From assembly GCA_013361095.1 (NCBI GenBank), contig JAATWA010000004.1, forward strand, positions 1 to 64,000: DNA of 64,000 bases, written 5' to 3'. The stretch comes from Pseudanabaena biceps. GTDB taxonomy: Bacteria > Cyanobacteriota > Cyanobacteriia > Pseudanabaenales > Pseudanabaenaceae. A model generated the notes under the pieces. It was not told the origin of the DNA and made no database searches. It saw only the letters and a program-made list of their open reading frames with translations. The position numbers were made by a program, and so were the translations under genes. Positions 1 to 9,199 of the stretch are shown here, in pieces. The number at the start of each line of letters is the position of its first letter. Positions within the stretch are counted from its first letter, which is position 1.

Positions 1-1
1 T

Positions 2-751
2 AACAGCATTGCTATGGGCACATCACGGAAGTATGGGGTAATATTACCACCAAACTACGAAAAGCATCCTCAGCAACGCTATCCCGTAATTTTTCTGCTG
101 CATGGCGGACATGATAATGAGCGAGCCTTTTATGACAAATATGGTCTCACCTTAATTTTGGATCAGCTTTATCGCACAGGGCAACTACCCCCTGTTATTC
201 TTATCAGCCCAGACGGTAATGACAATCGGGGATCTAGCCCCATTTGGGACTCCCAGTATTTTGATGGTCCGAATGGGAAAGTGGGAACGCTGATTGGTTC
301 TGAACTGCCGCAGATCATTAAATCTCGCTACAGGACGATGAATGATCCCAAGTTTTGGGCAATAGGCGGTGTATCCTCTGGAGGATGGGGTGCTTACAAT
401 ATTGGGCTACGCCACTTCAATAATTTCCACACTTTTTTTAGCCACAGCGGTTATTTCACCGATAACAGCGGCGATGCAAATAGCCCTAATCATTTTATTC
501 AGCAATTTTCTACAGCTCAGCTTCAGATAATTCGTGCATACCTAGACGCAGGTCTAAGCGATACCGATTTGCTAGCATCGACCCAGCAGTTTCATCAAAC
601 TTTAAATCGTCTAAACGTTGCTAATGAGTTTCATGCCTTTCCAGGAGGGCATGGAGTGACAGGTGCAGACTTTGGTTGGAATTACTTTCATAAACATCTC
701 GTGGATTCTCTAAAATATGTGGGTAGGCAGTTTAATCAGTCGGATATGTAA
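2..751 (+). CDS. Esterase / alpha-beta hydrolase, 5' end outside the window
   Basis: The protein looks like an enterochelin-esterase or S-formylglutathione-hydrolase type serine hydrolase. Visible landmarks are the oxyanion segment FLLHGGHD, the nucleophile elbow GGVSSGGWGAYN (GxSxGG) and a late histidine in FPGGHGVTG. The first ATG is at 14, but the frame is open to the window edge and codes for residues (NSIAMGTSRKYGVILPP) typical of the middle of an N-terminal strand. The true start, probably with a signal peptide, is therefore likely upstream. The stop codon overlaps the ATG of the next gene (TAATG), which suggests translational coupling. The substrate cannot be read from sequence. Confidence 0.8.
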   Translation, partial: NSIAMGTSRKYGVILPPNYEKHPQQRYPVIFLLHGGHDNERAFYDKYGLTLILDQLYRTGQLPPVILISPDGNDNRGSSPIWDSQYFDGPNGKVGTLIGSELPQIIKSRYRTMNDPKFWAIGGVSSGGWGAYNIGLRHFNNFHTFFSHSGYFTDNSGDANSPNHFIQQFSTAQLQIIRAYLDAGLSDTDLLASTQQFHQTLNRLNVANEFHAFPGGHGVTGADFGWNYFHKHLVDSLKYVGRQFNQSDM

Positions 752-2445
752 TGATTCAAGCTATTCCCAGTAATAATTCGCGATCGCCACACCCTCGATT
801 CTGGCTTTGGAATGCCACTTTACTAACCGCAGGGATGGGAATTGTCAATCTTGTCTCTGCCGTGACTCCCAGCCTGCACAATCGAGTCAGATGGCTGAAT
901 GATTTATTCCCATTTCCAGTGCGAGCGGGGGCTCATGTGTTTGCGGCTGTGATTGGTTTTTTGCTATTAGTGCTTTCGGCAAATCTACTACGGCGAAAAC
1001 AGGTTGCTTGGTTGCTCACGGTCGCCTTACTGATACTTTCGATCATCAGTAATTTAATCAAAGGATGGGATTACGAGGAAAGTATACTGTCAGGCGTGTT
1101 GCTGGTTAAGCTTTTGTTGATGCGACAGCAGTTCACGGCGCAGTCAGATCGCCCTTCAATAGCTCAGGGGATTCGGGGGGTAATCGCCGCCCTACTGTTT
1201 ACGTTGGCATACGGCACGCTTGGGTTTTATCTCATGGATCGCCACTATTCAGTGAATTTTGATTTGGGTTCAGCTATTCTGCAAACATTGGCAATGTTTT
1301 TTGCTGAAGATAATGCTGGGTTGCAATCTACAACTAGATTTGGCAGATTTTTTGCTAACTCAATTTACATGATTGGTGCGGTGACGATGAGCTATGGGGT
1401 TTGGATGCTGCTGCGTCCAGTGTTATCGCGGGGAATAACTGTAAGCGATCGCCAGCGTGCTCAAGCGATTGTTAAGCAGCATGGAAGGTCATCCCTAGCA
1501 AGGTTTACTCTATTTGACGATAAGCACTATTACTTCAGTCCTTCTGGGCAAAGCGTGATTGCCTATGTCCCCAAAGGACGGGGAGCGATTGCTTTGGGAG
1601 ACCCGATCGGTCCGTCTAAAGATCGGCAAGAAGCGATCGTTGGCTTTCAGCAGTTTTGTGGTCGAAATGACTGGTATCCAGCGTTTTATCAAACCTTGCC
1701 CGATGACTTGGAACTTTATGCATCTTTAGGATTGCAAGCACTACAAATTGGTGAAGAGTCGATTGTGGATCTGCACACCTTTACACTAGAGGGCAAGCCC
1801 GGAAAAAACTTGCGAACCTCAATTAACAAAATGATAAAGACAGGGCATTGCATCGAGTTTTATTCACCACCCATTGCTAACAGCCTGTTGAAGGAATTGA
1901 GATTCGTCAGTGATGAATGGCTCCAAATGATGCAAGGGTCTGAGAAAAGGTTTTCTCTCGGCTGGTTTGATGAGGCTTATTTGCAAGACTGTAAAATAGC
2001 GGTGGTGCGAAGCGCGGACGGACAAGTGACGGCGTTTGCCAATGTCATTCCTGAGTACCAGCTCAATGAGATCACGATCGACATGATGCGCCGTCGGCAG
2101 AATGTAGAAAACGGCACGATGGATTTTTTGTTTGTTTCCCTTTTTCAACACTGTAAGAAGCAGGGCTATGATAGTCTCAACCTAGGTTTGTCGGCATTAT
2201 CTGGGATCGGCAGATGTAAGCAATCGCCCCGTCTAGAAAAAGCGGTTCGCTATCTCTATAGTCACCTCAACCAGTTCTATAACTTTCAGGGATTGCACGC
2301 CTACAAAGAAAAGTTTTATCCTAGCTGGGAACCGCGCTACCTCATTTATCCAAGCTGGTTTGCCCTCCCCGATGTGGTCGTCGCACTGGTCAGAGCCGAT
2401 TCTGGTGATCGCTTGTTGGATTATTTAAAACCTACAGGAGGATAG
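751..2445 (+). CDS. MprF-like phosphatidylglycerol lysyltransferase domain protein (DUF2156)
   Basis: The 564-residue protein has about five to six hydrophobic segments in residues 15-225, followed by a soluble C-terminal domain (about 235-560) of the LPG-synthetase/DUF2156 type, a GNAT-like aminoacyl-tRNA-dependent transferase fold. Family members transfer lysine or alanine from tRNA to phosphatidylglycerol at the inner membrane and so alter surface charge. It is shorter than classical MprF (about 840 residues, about 14 membrane helices), so the flippase half is reduced. Its start overlaps the esterase stop, and a third co-oriented reading frame begins seven bases after it, so this looks like an operon. 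Transfer of lysine rather than another amino acid is inferred only from the family. Confidence 0.8.
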   Translation: MIQAIPSNNSRSPHPRFWLWNATLLTAGMGIVNLVSAVTPSLHNRVRWLNDLFPFPVRAGAHVFAAVIGFLLLVLSANLLRRKQVAWLLTVALLILSIISNLIKGWDYEESILSGVLLVKLLLMRQQFTAQSDRPSIAQGIRGVIAALLFTLAYGTLGFYLMDRHYSVNFDLGSAILQTLAMFFAEDNAGLQSTTRFGRFFANSIYMIGAVTMSYGVWMLLRPVLSRGITVSDRQRAQAIVKQHGRSSLARFTLFDDKHYYFSPSGQSVIAYVPKGRGAIALGDPIGPSKDRQEAIVGFQQFCGRNDWYPAFYQTLPDDLELYASLGLQALQIGEESIVDLHTFTLEGKPGKNLRTSINKMIKTGHCIEFYSPPIANSLLKELRFVSDEWLQMMQGSEKRFSLGWFDEAYLQDCKIAVVRSADGQVTAFANVIPEYQLNEITIDMMRRRQNVENGTMDFLFVSLFQHCKKQGYDSLNLGLSALSGIGRCKQSPRLEKAVRYLYSHLNQFYNFQGLHAYKEKFYPSWEPRYLIYPSWFALPDVVVALVRADSGDRLLDYLKPTGG

Positions 2446-2451
2446 TCTCAG

Positions 2452-2532
2452 ATGATGAAACGGCGCTCCACCCTACCTTCGCTGATTAGCGTAGTGCTAT
2501 TGATCGCGTCTATTTGGGGATTAAGTAGTAAC
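2452..2532 (+). pseudogene. 5' part of a small secreted or membrane reading frame, cut by a group II intron
   Basis: An ATG seven bases after the MprF-like stop opens a frame starting MMKRRSTLPS, followed by a hydrophobic stretch (LISVVLLIASIW) that resembles a signal peptide or membrane anchor. After 27 codons it meets the inferred 3' end of an antisense group II intron. Joining 2532 to 4912 keeps the frame open for another 29 codons. No family was recognised. As third gene of an operon with an esterase and an MprF-like protein, it may once have coded a longer envelope protein. Confidence 0.5.
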
Positions 2533-2538
2533 GTTAAA

Positions 2539-4317
2539 CTAAGTGACTCTCTCACGAGAGCCACTTGTCTTCAGAACCGAACTTGAAACTTTAGCTTCAT
2601 TCGGCTCCTCAATGATTTGACCTTTATCATCGGTACGCCGCAAACTGCCATCAGAAGCAGTTTTAGTATCATGGCAATGACGATGAAGAAGATGAAGGTT
2701 TGCATATCCATTACCACCGCCCAAGGAACGAGGGATAATATGGTCAATCTCCCAAACATCTCCATCTCTGAAAGTTAATCCGCAGTGATTACACTTGCCA
2801 TTCTGAGACTTGAAGAGTTTGGAAACTGAAACTGGCAGTAGGGGATGTTTCCCCAGTCTAGCAGCCCAGTAAGGTAAATCCCCATCGTAGGGAGATTTAT
2901 TGCCTTTAACCTTTGTATGTCTGACAATGGGAACTTCAGCATGGGATGTGAGGGAGAAAATTCCATCACTAAATACCCAGCTTCTGCCATTGATAATCCT
3001 AAAGTATTTAGCATTGACCCATTTAGCCGATTTGTTATGGTGACGACGCTTACACCATCTCGTCATACGCTGCCAAATTAGATGATCTAACTTGGCGAAA
3101 GTGGCTTTACTGACTCCAGTAGAGTAGTAATTAGCCCATCCACGTATGATGGGATTCAGCCTTAACACTAATGCCTTTTGTGGGGCTGAGCTATGGCTAG
3201 ATATGACATCCGCTATTTTCTCGTAGTGCTTCTTTGTCTTGTCCTTAGATGGCATGATTAGTGTTTTGAAACCTAAGCGATTTCCATTTCTAGATTTACC
3301 ACTCTTGTGTTTGCCCACCTTGTACTGACGGATATTGAATCCAAGGAAATCAAATCCACTAGAGGTATGAGTCACACGAGTCTTTCTATCACTAACTTCC
3401 AACCCAACTTCTTTGAGCCATTCTTGAAGAATGACCTTAGCTTTATCTATTACTTCTTTGTCTGGATGAAGACAAACGAAATCATCGGCATATCTAACAA
3501 ACGTTAGGCTGCTTTGATTTTTAAATTTATTTCCTCTTAAGGATTTCGCTAGTTGCGTCATCCTATTTTCCATGCCGTGAAGTGCTACATTGGCAAGCAG
3601 AGGAGAGATGACAGAGCCTTGTGGCGTGCCAAAGTCTGAATCCTCTTTATTACCTTCAAACACCCATCCAGCCTTGAGCCATGCCTTAATGACACGTCCT
3701 AAAGTTGGTGATGTTTTGAGCTTTTGTAGCAGATAATCATGATTGATCATGTCGAAGCATTTAGAAATGTCAGCATCTAAAACCCACTTGGATTTTTTAT
3801 TGATGCTGTCAAATATTGCTTCGATAGCGTCATGGGCTGAACGTCCGATTCTAAAGCCAAAACTGTTTGGCTCAAACTTCGCCTCCCATTCTGGCTCCAG
3901 CACCAATTTTACTAACGCTTGGCAGGCTCTGTCCTTTATGCAAGGAATCGATAGAGGACGCTTTTCGCCATTAGCCAGCCTTGGGAATCAAGATTCTTCT
4001 GGCAGGTAGTGGCTTTTGCTTTAGGGAAAAACTTTGAGCTAGGATTAACCTTTGATTAGGTGAGAGGGATTTAACTCCATCTATCCCAGCCGTTTCTTCC
4101 CTGAATTATCCTGTGTTACCTTTCTGGTCGCTAGTAAACGAGCATTGTAGGAACGGGTCAGTGTTCTTTGTAACTTGCGGACTAATTGAAAATTGCCATG
4201 ACTAGACGCTCGGAAAATCCGCTTTTGGAGCTTAAAAACATACCTTTCAGCTTTACGCCAATTGATATCTTTCCATTCCACATTATTCAGTTTTACAACT
4301 GGATATGTATTAGACAT
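2539..4317 (-). pseudogene. Group II intron reverse transcriptase/maturase with HNH domain, two frameshifts
   Basis: The N-terminal part (4317 down to 4081) has the RT-N domain (FKLQKRIFRASSHGNFQLVR). The main part (from about 3970 down to 2539) holds the RT core with YADD, maturase domain X and a C-terminal HNH domain (CNHCGL, EIDHIIPRSLGGG, HRHCHD). Between them, two lesions break the frame. One base is missing from an A run near 4093-4096: restoring it gives KKTAGIDGVKS in place of a stop at 4081. A 4-bp duplication of GGCT near 3971-3980 creates a second stop; removing it gives KANGEKRPLSIP. The two lesions together restore the frame, but the middle segment contains stops. The coding region runs through domain V, as in related introns. 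The encoded protein is probably inactive. Confidence 0.85.
2574..2607 (-). ncRNA. Group II intron domain V
   Basis: On the minus strand these 34 bases begin GAGCCGAA and end AGTTCGGTTC. They fold into the expected hairpin with the catalytic AGC triad at its base and a purine-rich AAAG loop region. Domain V is the ribozyme catalytic centre, and its integrity suggests that the RNA may still be able to fold. A second hairpin just after it (about 2541-2567, stem AAGTG/CACTT plus CTCTC/GAGAG) is the likely domain VI. Confidence 0.85.
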
Positions 4318-4911
4318 TTACACTCTACTTAGTAGCTTTTCCCTTCAAATCATCGTCTGGAAGTGGGCATATCCAAGCCATTACAACTTGGCGTTAGCTT
4401 TTTCCAGAATCCTGCCATACATGGTATATGGTTAGCACCTACTGGAGCTTTTGGCTTCAGAACGCACGTATGGTTACTTCGTTCCTTATGTTGATTGGTT
4501 GCGCCTTTAGATGTCTCAATTAAACCGAGTCAAGGTATGGGAGTGTTGTTGAATATTGTCCAACTATTCAACCTCTGACTTTTGCCTTTTGGCTCCAGTG
4601 TATCAGCCTGATTTCACTGGTTTGTTTTTACGGTCTTTTGATGAGATTCCTGTTCGTCATCATGGGCGCTTGCTTGCTCGCCACTGGCTTAGGCTTCCAG
4701 TTTAAGAGCTTTTATCCCCGCTTTACGGATTGATGGCTAGTCGCTACCGTAGGGGATATGCTTTCACCAGAACACTCTCTGGGGAAGGGCTTGCATTCTC
4801 TAGGGAGATGCTCACCTTCATCAACATAAAGTTGTCATGACTCCTAGGGGAACCATGCTAGCTATCTCTCAATCTCTTATTAGGAGCTGATTTCAGCTAA
4901 ACGAATCGCAC

Positions 4912-5001
4912 TGGACAAAAAACACCGTTAAGACAATAAGAACTATTGAATCCTACCATTTTCATATTTTTTGGGAATTATTAAGACTTATTCTTAAGTA
5001 A
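4912..5001 (+). pseudogene. 3' part of the reading frame cut by the intron
   Basis: Directly after the intron's 5' edge, the + strand continues in the frame of the 2452 ORF for 29 codons (WTKNTVKTIRTIES...) to TAA at 4999-5001. The joined frame would be 56 residues. No conserved domain was recognised, so the segment may be a degraded remainder. From here to the SDR fragment at 5420 there is no convincing gene, only one hairpin at 5082-5117. Confidence 0.35.
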
Positions 5002-5081
5002 ATTAACTTTACTAACTTTCGATGCTTGGACTACCGCTTCAGCCATACCCAGAAACGTTAAGAGTCAAGAGATACTTGACT

Positions 5082-5117
5082 AAAGATACCAATTTAAACT
5101 CAAAAATTGGTATCTTT
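5082..5117. terminator. Hairpin in the intergenic region after the intron
   Basis: A 14-bp perfect stem (AAAGATACCAATTT with its complement) encloses an 8-nt loop. The stem ends in A and T runs, so it could act as a terminator in either direction. It lies in a stretch of about 400 bases without a recognisable gene. Confidence 0.45.
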
Positions 5118-5419
5118 CCCCGCAAAAATTTTATTGTTTTTTGTGCGTTTACTGCATGATCCCCTACTTGCAGACAGCGATCGCGGAGTCGAAATAAAAC
5201 CCATTGACAAAAATACTCTTTTTGCGTTTTTCAGATCAGCGTACTACTCGCTCCCAAAAATCAGCACATTTTGTTGAAACTCTTCTTGATAGAAATATCA
5301 AGCAATACTTACGCTTTGTATCTTAGTCACGCAATTCACGTAAATCATTCATAAAATCAAACAGATTGCTGTCACAGTGATTCGGTAACAATTTAGAAGT
5401 ATAAGCGACTGAATTAACT

Positions 5420-5527
5420 ATGACTGAGATTCAAAACAAAGTAGTAATCATTACAGGAGTCAGTAGTCGATTAGGGGAAGCAACTGCTATGCGGTTAGCT
5501 ACTAGTGGAACAAAACTAGCATCGTAG
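5420..5527 (+). pseudogene. N-terminal fragment of a short-chain dehydrogenase
   Basis: Thirty-five codons begin MTEIQNKVVIITGVSSRLGE and end at TAG 5525-5527. This is the first beta-alpha unit of a Rossmann-fold SDR. The usual TGASSGIGEA is degenerated (TGVSSRLGEA). Nothing of the remaining roughly 210 residues follows. It is a truncated remnant just upstream of the 5584 gene. Confidence 0.7.
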
Positions 5528-5583
5528 AAGCAAAAATTGTTACAGATTAACCTCAACTAAAAATTAATCCCAAGGAAAAGTCA

Positions 5584-6258
5584 ATGGAAATATCAATGTC
5601 CAAGATTCACCAAACCACTTACAAAGGGATCTTTCAGCATCCGATCGCCCATAATTTACAATGGCATGACGTGCGGTCAATGCTAGATGCCCTAGCTGAA
5701 GTAACTGAAGAGCATAACGGCAATCTCAAATATACAAGACATGGCGAAGTGCTAGTCCTCCATCCTCCCAAGCATAAAGATCTATCTGACACTAAAGAAT
5801 TGATGCAAATTCGTCACTTTCTTGAGCGCTCTAGTATTCCTGAACTGGCAGACTCAAATGAGGATGGAACCCATTTGCTAGTTGTAATTAATCACCGCGA
5901 GGCTCGCATCTATAAAACAGAACTCCGAGATTCAGTTCCAGAGAGTGTCATACCCTACGACCCAGACGGTACGCGCCGTCATCTCCACAATCTGAATGAT
6001 AATGTTAAGGGTCAACCTGAACTTAAGTCTTTCTATGAAGCGATCGCCCAGTCATTAAAAGATGCCGAACAGATTTTGATCTTTGGTAGCTCAACTGGAG
6101 CTAGTAGTGCCATGGATTATCTGGTAGATGAACTCCAGCAAAATCACCCAGATATTTCTCAAAAAGTTGTGGGTGCGATTGTGGTCAATGAACAACACAT
6201 GACCGAAGACCAGCTATTAGCTCAGGCACGTACATTTTATGAAGCAAATAATAAATAG
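5584..6258 (+). CDS. HicA-like N-terminus fused to a baeRF-like (eRF1-related) domain
   Basis: The 224-residue protein has two recognisable parts. Residues about 10-85 (YKGIFQHPIAHNLQWHDVRS, then HGEVLVLHPP and RHFLERS) match the pattern of short HicA-like proteins fused or linked to other domains. Residues about 95-222 (HLLVVINHREARIYK, ILIFGSSTGASSAMDYLVDE, VVGAIVVNEQHMTEDQLLAQ) resemble the bacterial/archaeal eRF1-related baeRF family. The glycine-serine-histidine patch of active HicA is not obvious. An ATG at 5599 (MSKIHQTTY) is an alternative start. The cellular role is unknown; a link to RNA or ribosomes is inference from distant families. Confidence 0.6.
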   Translation: MEISMSKIHQTTYKGIFQHPIAHNLQWHDVRSMLDALAEVTEEHNGNLKYTRHGEVLVLHPPKHKDLSDTKELMQIRHFLERSSIPELADSNEDGTHLLVVINHREARIYKTELRDSVPESVIPYDPDGTRRHLHNLNDNVKGQPELKSFYEAIAQSLKDAEQILIFGSSTGASSAMDYLVDELQQNHPDISQKVVGAIVVNEQHMTEDQLLAQARTFYEANNK

Positions 6259-6422
6259 ATTGCGACCTACGATAGTGCCAGTAACTGTCTCTCCAAGGGC
6301 GAAGCTATACCAACAAGCAGCAATTCTCATCACAAAACCAATTTTTATAATGAGAATTGCTGTACCAACAAGGTATTAAATCGAGACTTTTTCCATCAAT
6401 TAAATATTGGAGATTTTATCCC

Positions 6423-6725
6423 ATGGCAAATTCTTATCAAGTCAGACTATTTAACAAAGCCGAAGGGATCGACCAAACTGTTGAAGTACCAGAAGATCGC
6501 TATATCTTGGAAACTGCCGAAGAACAAGGAATGACTCTACCTTACTCCTGTCGGCAAGGCGTTTGTTCGACTTGCACAGTGAAGATGATTGAAGGAAAGG
6601 TAGACCAGTCTGAAGGGAGTTATCTGAGTGAAGAACAAATAGCTAAAGGATATGTGTTGATTTGCATTGCCCACCCTCAAGCAAATTGTGTGTTTGAGAC
6701 TCACAAAGAAGAAGAAGTACTTTAA
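6423..6725 (+). CDS. [2Fe-2S] plant-type ferredoxin
   Basis: The 100-residue protein starts MANSYQVRLF. The cluster loop is YSCRQGVCSTC (C-x4-C-x2-C), with the fourth cysteine in VLICIAHPQANC or just after it. Length and pattern fit soluble plant-type ferredoxins, although the loop has CRQG where CRAG is usual. The frame is open upstream to 6357, but the ATG at 6423 gives the family length. It lies 29 bases before oleate hydratase and may share its transcript. It is a one-electron carrier; its partner is not evident. Confidence 0.9.
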   Translation: MANSYQVRLFNKAEGIDQTVEVPEDRYILETAEEQGMTLPYSCRQGVCSTCTVKMIEGKVDQSEGSYLSEEQIAKGYVLICIAHPQANCVFETHKEEEVL

Positions 6726-6754
6726 ATTCAATAATTTTTGAGAAATGAATTGAT

Positions 6755-8326
6755 ATGAAAAAGAAATCTAGGGCTTATCTTTTGGGTGGAGGGATTGGCT
6801 CCTTGGCAGCCGCAGTTTTTATGATTCGAGATGGTGGCATCTCTGGCGAAAATATTGTGATCTTGGAAGTAAAAACTCTTCTGGGTGGAAGTCTGGATGG
6901 AACTGGCAACTCCATTGATGGGTATTCCCTGAGGGGAGGACGAATGTTGACAACTGATAATTATGAATGCACATGGGATCTTTTTAAATCTATCCCTTCT
7001 CTGCATACTCCAGATAAATCAGTATATGAGGAAACTATGGAGTTTAACGAACAGCACAAGTCAAATTCGATGGCGCGTCTTGTGGATCATCGTCGTGCAA
7101 AAGTTCCTGTTAGCTCCATGGGCTTTTCAATGCAAAATCGTCAAGAATTGCTAAAGCTCACCCAAGCTACAGAAGCCGAATTAGCTGCAAGTTGTATCAC
7201 TGATTGGCTTTCTCCAGAATTTTTTGAGACGGAATTTTGGTTTATGTGGGTAACTACATTTGCCTTCCAACCATGGCATAGTGCCGTTGAATTCAAGCGT
7301 TACTTGCATCGCTTCATGCTCGAATTCACCAGAATTGAAACTCTTGCTGGGGTTAAACGCACTATCTACAATCAGTATGATTCACTAATTCTGCCGTTGC
7401 AGAGTTGGCTCGCAGCCCAAAATGTTCGCTTTGAGCTAGATTGCAAGGTAACAGATCTTGTTAGTACTAATTCAGAAGGTAAGGTAATCGTTACAGGCAT
7501 TCATTATCAGCAGAGGGAAGAAAGTAAAGCGATCGCAGTTGAAAGTGGCGATCTAGTATTCCTACAGAATGGATCGATGACCGATGCCTCAAGTTTGGGT
7601 TCGATGGCGATCGCCCCTAAAAAGCTAACGAAGAAAGACTGCACCAGTTGGAGCTTATGGGAAAAGCTGGCTGCGGAGAACCTAGATTTTTGGTAATCCT
7701 GCTGCCTTTAATAGTTGCATTGCTGAATCCGTATGGGAGTCTTTTACGGTTACGCTGAAGAACTCCAAATTCTTCGATCTGGTTGCTAATTTTAGCGACA
7801 ATCAAGCAGGAACTGGTGGGCTGATCACTTTAAAGACTCAAACTGGCTGATGTCAATCGTACTTGCCTATCAGCCCCACTTTATAAATCAGCCCAAAGAT
7901 GTGCAAGTTTTTTGGGGATATGGACTTTTTCCCGATCGCGTTGGCAACTTTGTACCGAAACCGATGGATGAATGTAATGGCGAGGAGATTCTGCGCGAAC
8001 TATGCGGTCATCTGCGATTCGATTTAGATAGCCTAGGAACTGCAAACTGTATTCCTTGTCGAATGCCATATATTACTAGTATGTTTATGCCACGCTTATC
8101 TACAGATCGACCATTGCCGATCCCCCGTAGCTCTAAGAACCTTGCCTTGATTAGTCAGTTTGTGGAGATTCCCGATGATGTCGTTTTCACTGTTGAGTAT
8201 TCAGTACGAGCAGCACAAATGGCAGTTTATGAATTTCTAGATATCGATCGCCAGATTCCACCCGTTACACCTCACGACAAGTCTCTGCTAGTGCAGTTTG
8301 AAGCTTTAGTCAAGGCATTTAAATAG
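6755..8326 (+). pseudogene. ohyA: Oleate hydratase (myosin-cross-reactive antigen family), two frameshifts
   Basis: The translation follows the FAD-dependent oleate hydratase family, which hydrates the cis-9 double bond of oleate to 10-hydroxystearate. Landmarks are the FAD motif LLGGGIGSLAAAVFM, the RGGRML segment and, late in the protein, HFINQPKDVQVFWGYGLFPD. An extra T in a run at 7687-7691 shifts the frame after LAAENLDF. A missing T near 7829-7831 shifts it back just before KDSNWLMSIVLAYQPHF. Between them the correct reading continues as GNPAAFNSCIAESVWESFTV. The gene as sequenced yields two pieces (6755-7696 and 7850-8326). Opposite homopolymer errors suggest either recent decay or sequencing error. 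Confidence 0.85.
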
Positions 8327-8391
8327 CGCTATTCCCAGCGATCGTCGAATTCATGTTAGTTGGAAAAATCAAAGTAATTAAAGGAGTCAAA

Positions 8392-9084
8392 ATGAAAATA
8401 TTAATGGTACTAACCTCGCACGATAAGTTTGGTAATACGGGTAAAAAAACTGGTTTCTGGCTTGAAGAATTCGCCGCCCCCTACTACACGTTTAAAGACA
8501 CAGGTGCGATCGTTACCCTAGTATCACCGCTTGGTGGTCAGCCGCCACTCGATCCTAAGAGCGATACCCCAGATTCCCAGACTAAAGACACGCAACGCTT
8601 CAAGGCAGATTCCGCAACCCAATCCGCACTCGCACACACACTTAAATTAAGTGAGGTTGCCGCTGGCGATTTCGATGCTGTATTTTACCCTGGCGGTCAT
8701 GGCCCGCTCTGGGACCTAGTTGAAGACAAATCATCCATCGATCTTATCGAGTTCATGCTAGCCGCAGGTAAACCAGTCGCCCTTGTTTGTCATGCTCCCG
8801 GCGTACTCCGTCATGTTAAGGGTCTCGACGGCTCTCCCATCGTCCAAGGTAAGGCAGTCACAGGCTTTACCAATACCGAGGAGCAAGCAGCCGGATTAAC
8901 TGAAATTGTTCCGTTTCTAGTCGAAGACATGCTCCGAACGAATGGTGGGAATTATTCAAAAGTAGCTGACTGGCAGCCTCATGTTGTCAAAGATGGACTA
9001 CTAATTACTGGGCAAAATCCCGCATCTTCTGCGCCAGCCGCGAAGGAACTGCTGGAACAGCTCAGTCTGCTTGCTAGTGCCTAG
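8392..9084 (+). CDS. DJ-1/PfpI family protein, Hsp31-like (class I glutamine amidotransferase fold)
   Basis: The 230-residue product starts MKILMVLTSHDKFGN after an AAAGGAG ribosome binding site; an upstream in-frame ATG (8353) is less likely. The conserved glutamate segment KKTGFWLEEFA, the FYPGGHGPLWDL loop and the nucleophile elbow ALVCHAPGVL identify the Hsp31/glyoxalase III-like branch, which handles methylglyoxal or acts as a protein deglycase/chaperone. The next gene is an alcohol dehydrogenase, a pairing that fits reactive-aldehyde detoxification. Confidence 0.85.
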   Translation: MKILMVLTSHDKFGNTGKKTGFWLEEFAAPYYTFKDTGAIVTLVSPLGGQPPLDPKSDTPDSQTKDTQRFKADSATQSALAHTLKLSEVAAGDFDAVFYPGGHGPLWDLVEDKSSIDLIEFMLAAGKPVALVCHAPGVLRHVKGLDGSPIVQGKAVTGFTNTEEQAAGLTEIVPFLVEDMLRTNGGNYSKVADWQPHVVKDGLLITGQNPASSAPAAKELLEQLSLLASA

Positions 9085-9121
9085 AATTAGCTTTTTTAGT
9101 GTCCAGTAGCGGAAACCGTGA

Positions 9122-9157
9122 GTTCAGTTTGCAGCTTTAGTCAAAGTATTTAAGTAA
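9122..9157 (+). repeat. Copy of the oleate-hydratase C-terminal tail
   Basis: The bases read VQFAALVKVFK and then a stop, matching the end of the oleate hydratase gene at 8291-8326 (VQFEALVKAFK and stop) with about six base differences in 36. Upstream in this frame there is a stop, so only the tail is left. It sits between the DJ-1 and alcohol dehydrogenase genes. Confidence 0.6.
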
Positions 9158-9199
9158 GTTTATCCAAACAAATAATCCAAATAATCAGGAGAAAAACCA

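Larger units (their letters stand above)
2533..4911 (-). mobile_element. Group II intron (chloroplast-like class), antisense to the operon
   Basis: Read on the minus strand, the element starts with the classic 5' sequence GTGCG (complement of 4907-4911), followed by several hundred bases of structured RNA. It then encodes a reverse transcriptase with HNH endonuclease and ends with a 34-nt domain V and a domain VI-like hairpin. The 3' end is placed at 2533 from the distance to domain VI and an A-Y end; this may be off by a few bases. With these edges, the flanking + strand frame of the upstream operon stays open across the junction. The intron is antisense to that gene, so splicing could not repair its mRNA. 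Confidence 0.85.

Noticed and set aside
6537..7006. Minus-strand ORFs under the ferredoxin and oleate hydratase
   Set aside because: They are opposite to well-supported genes and lack coding signals.
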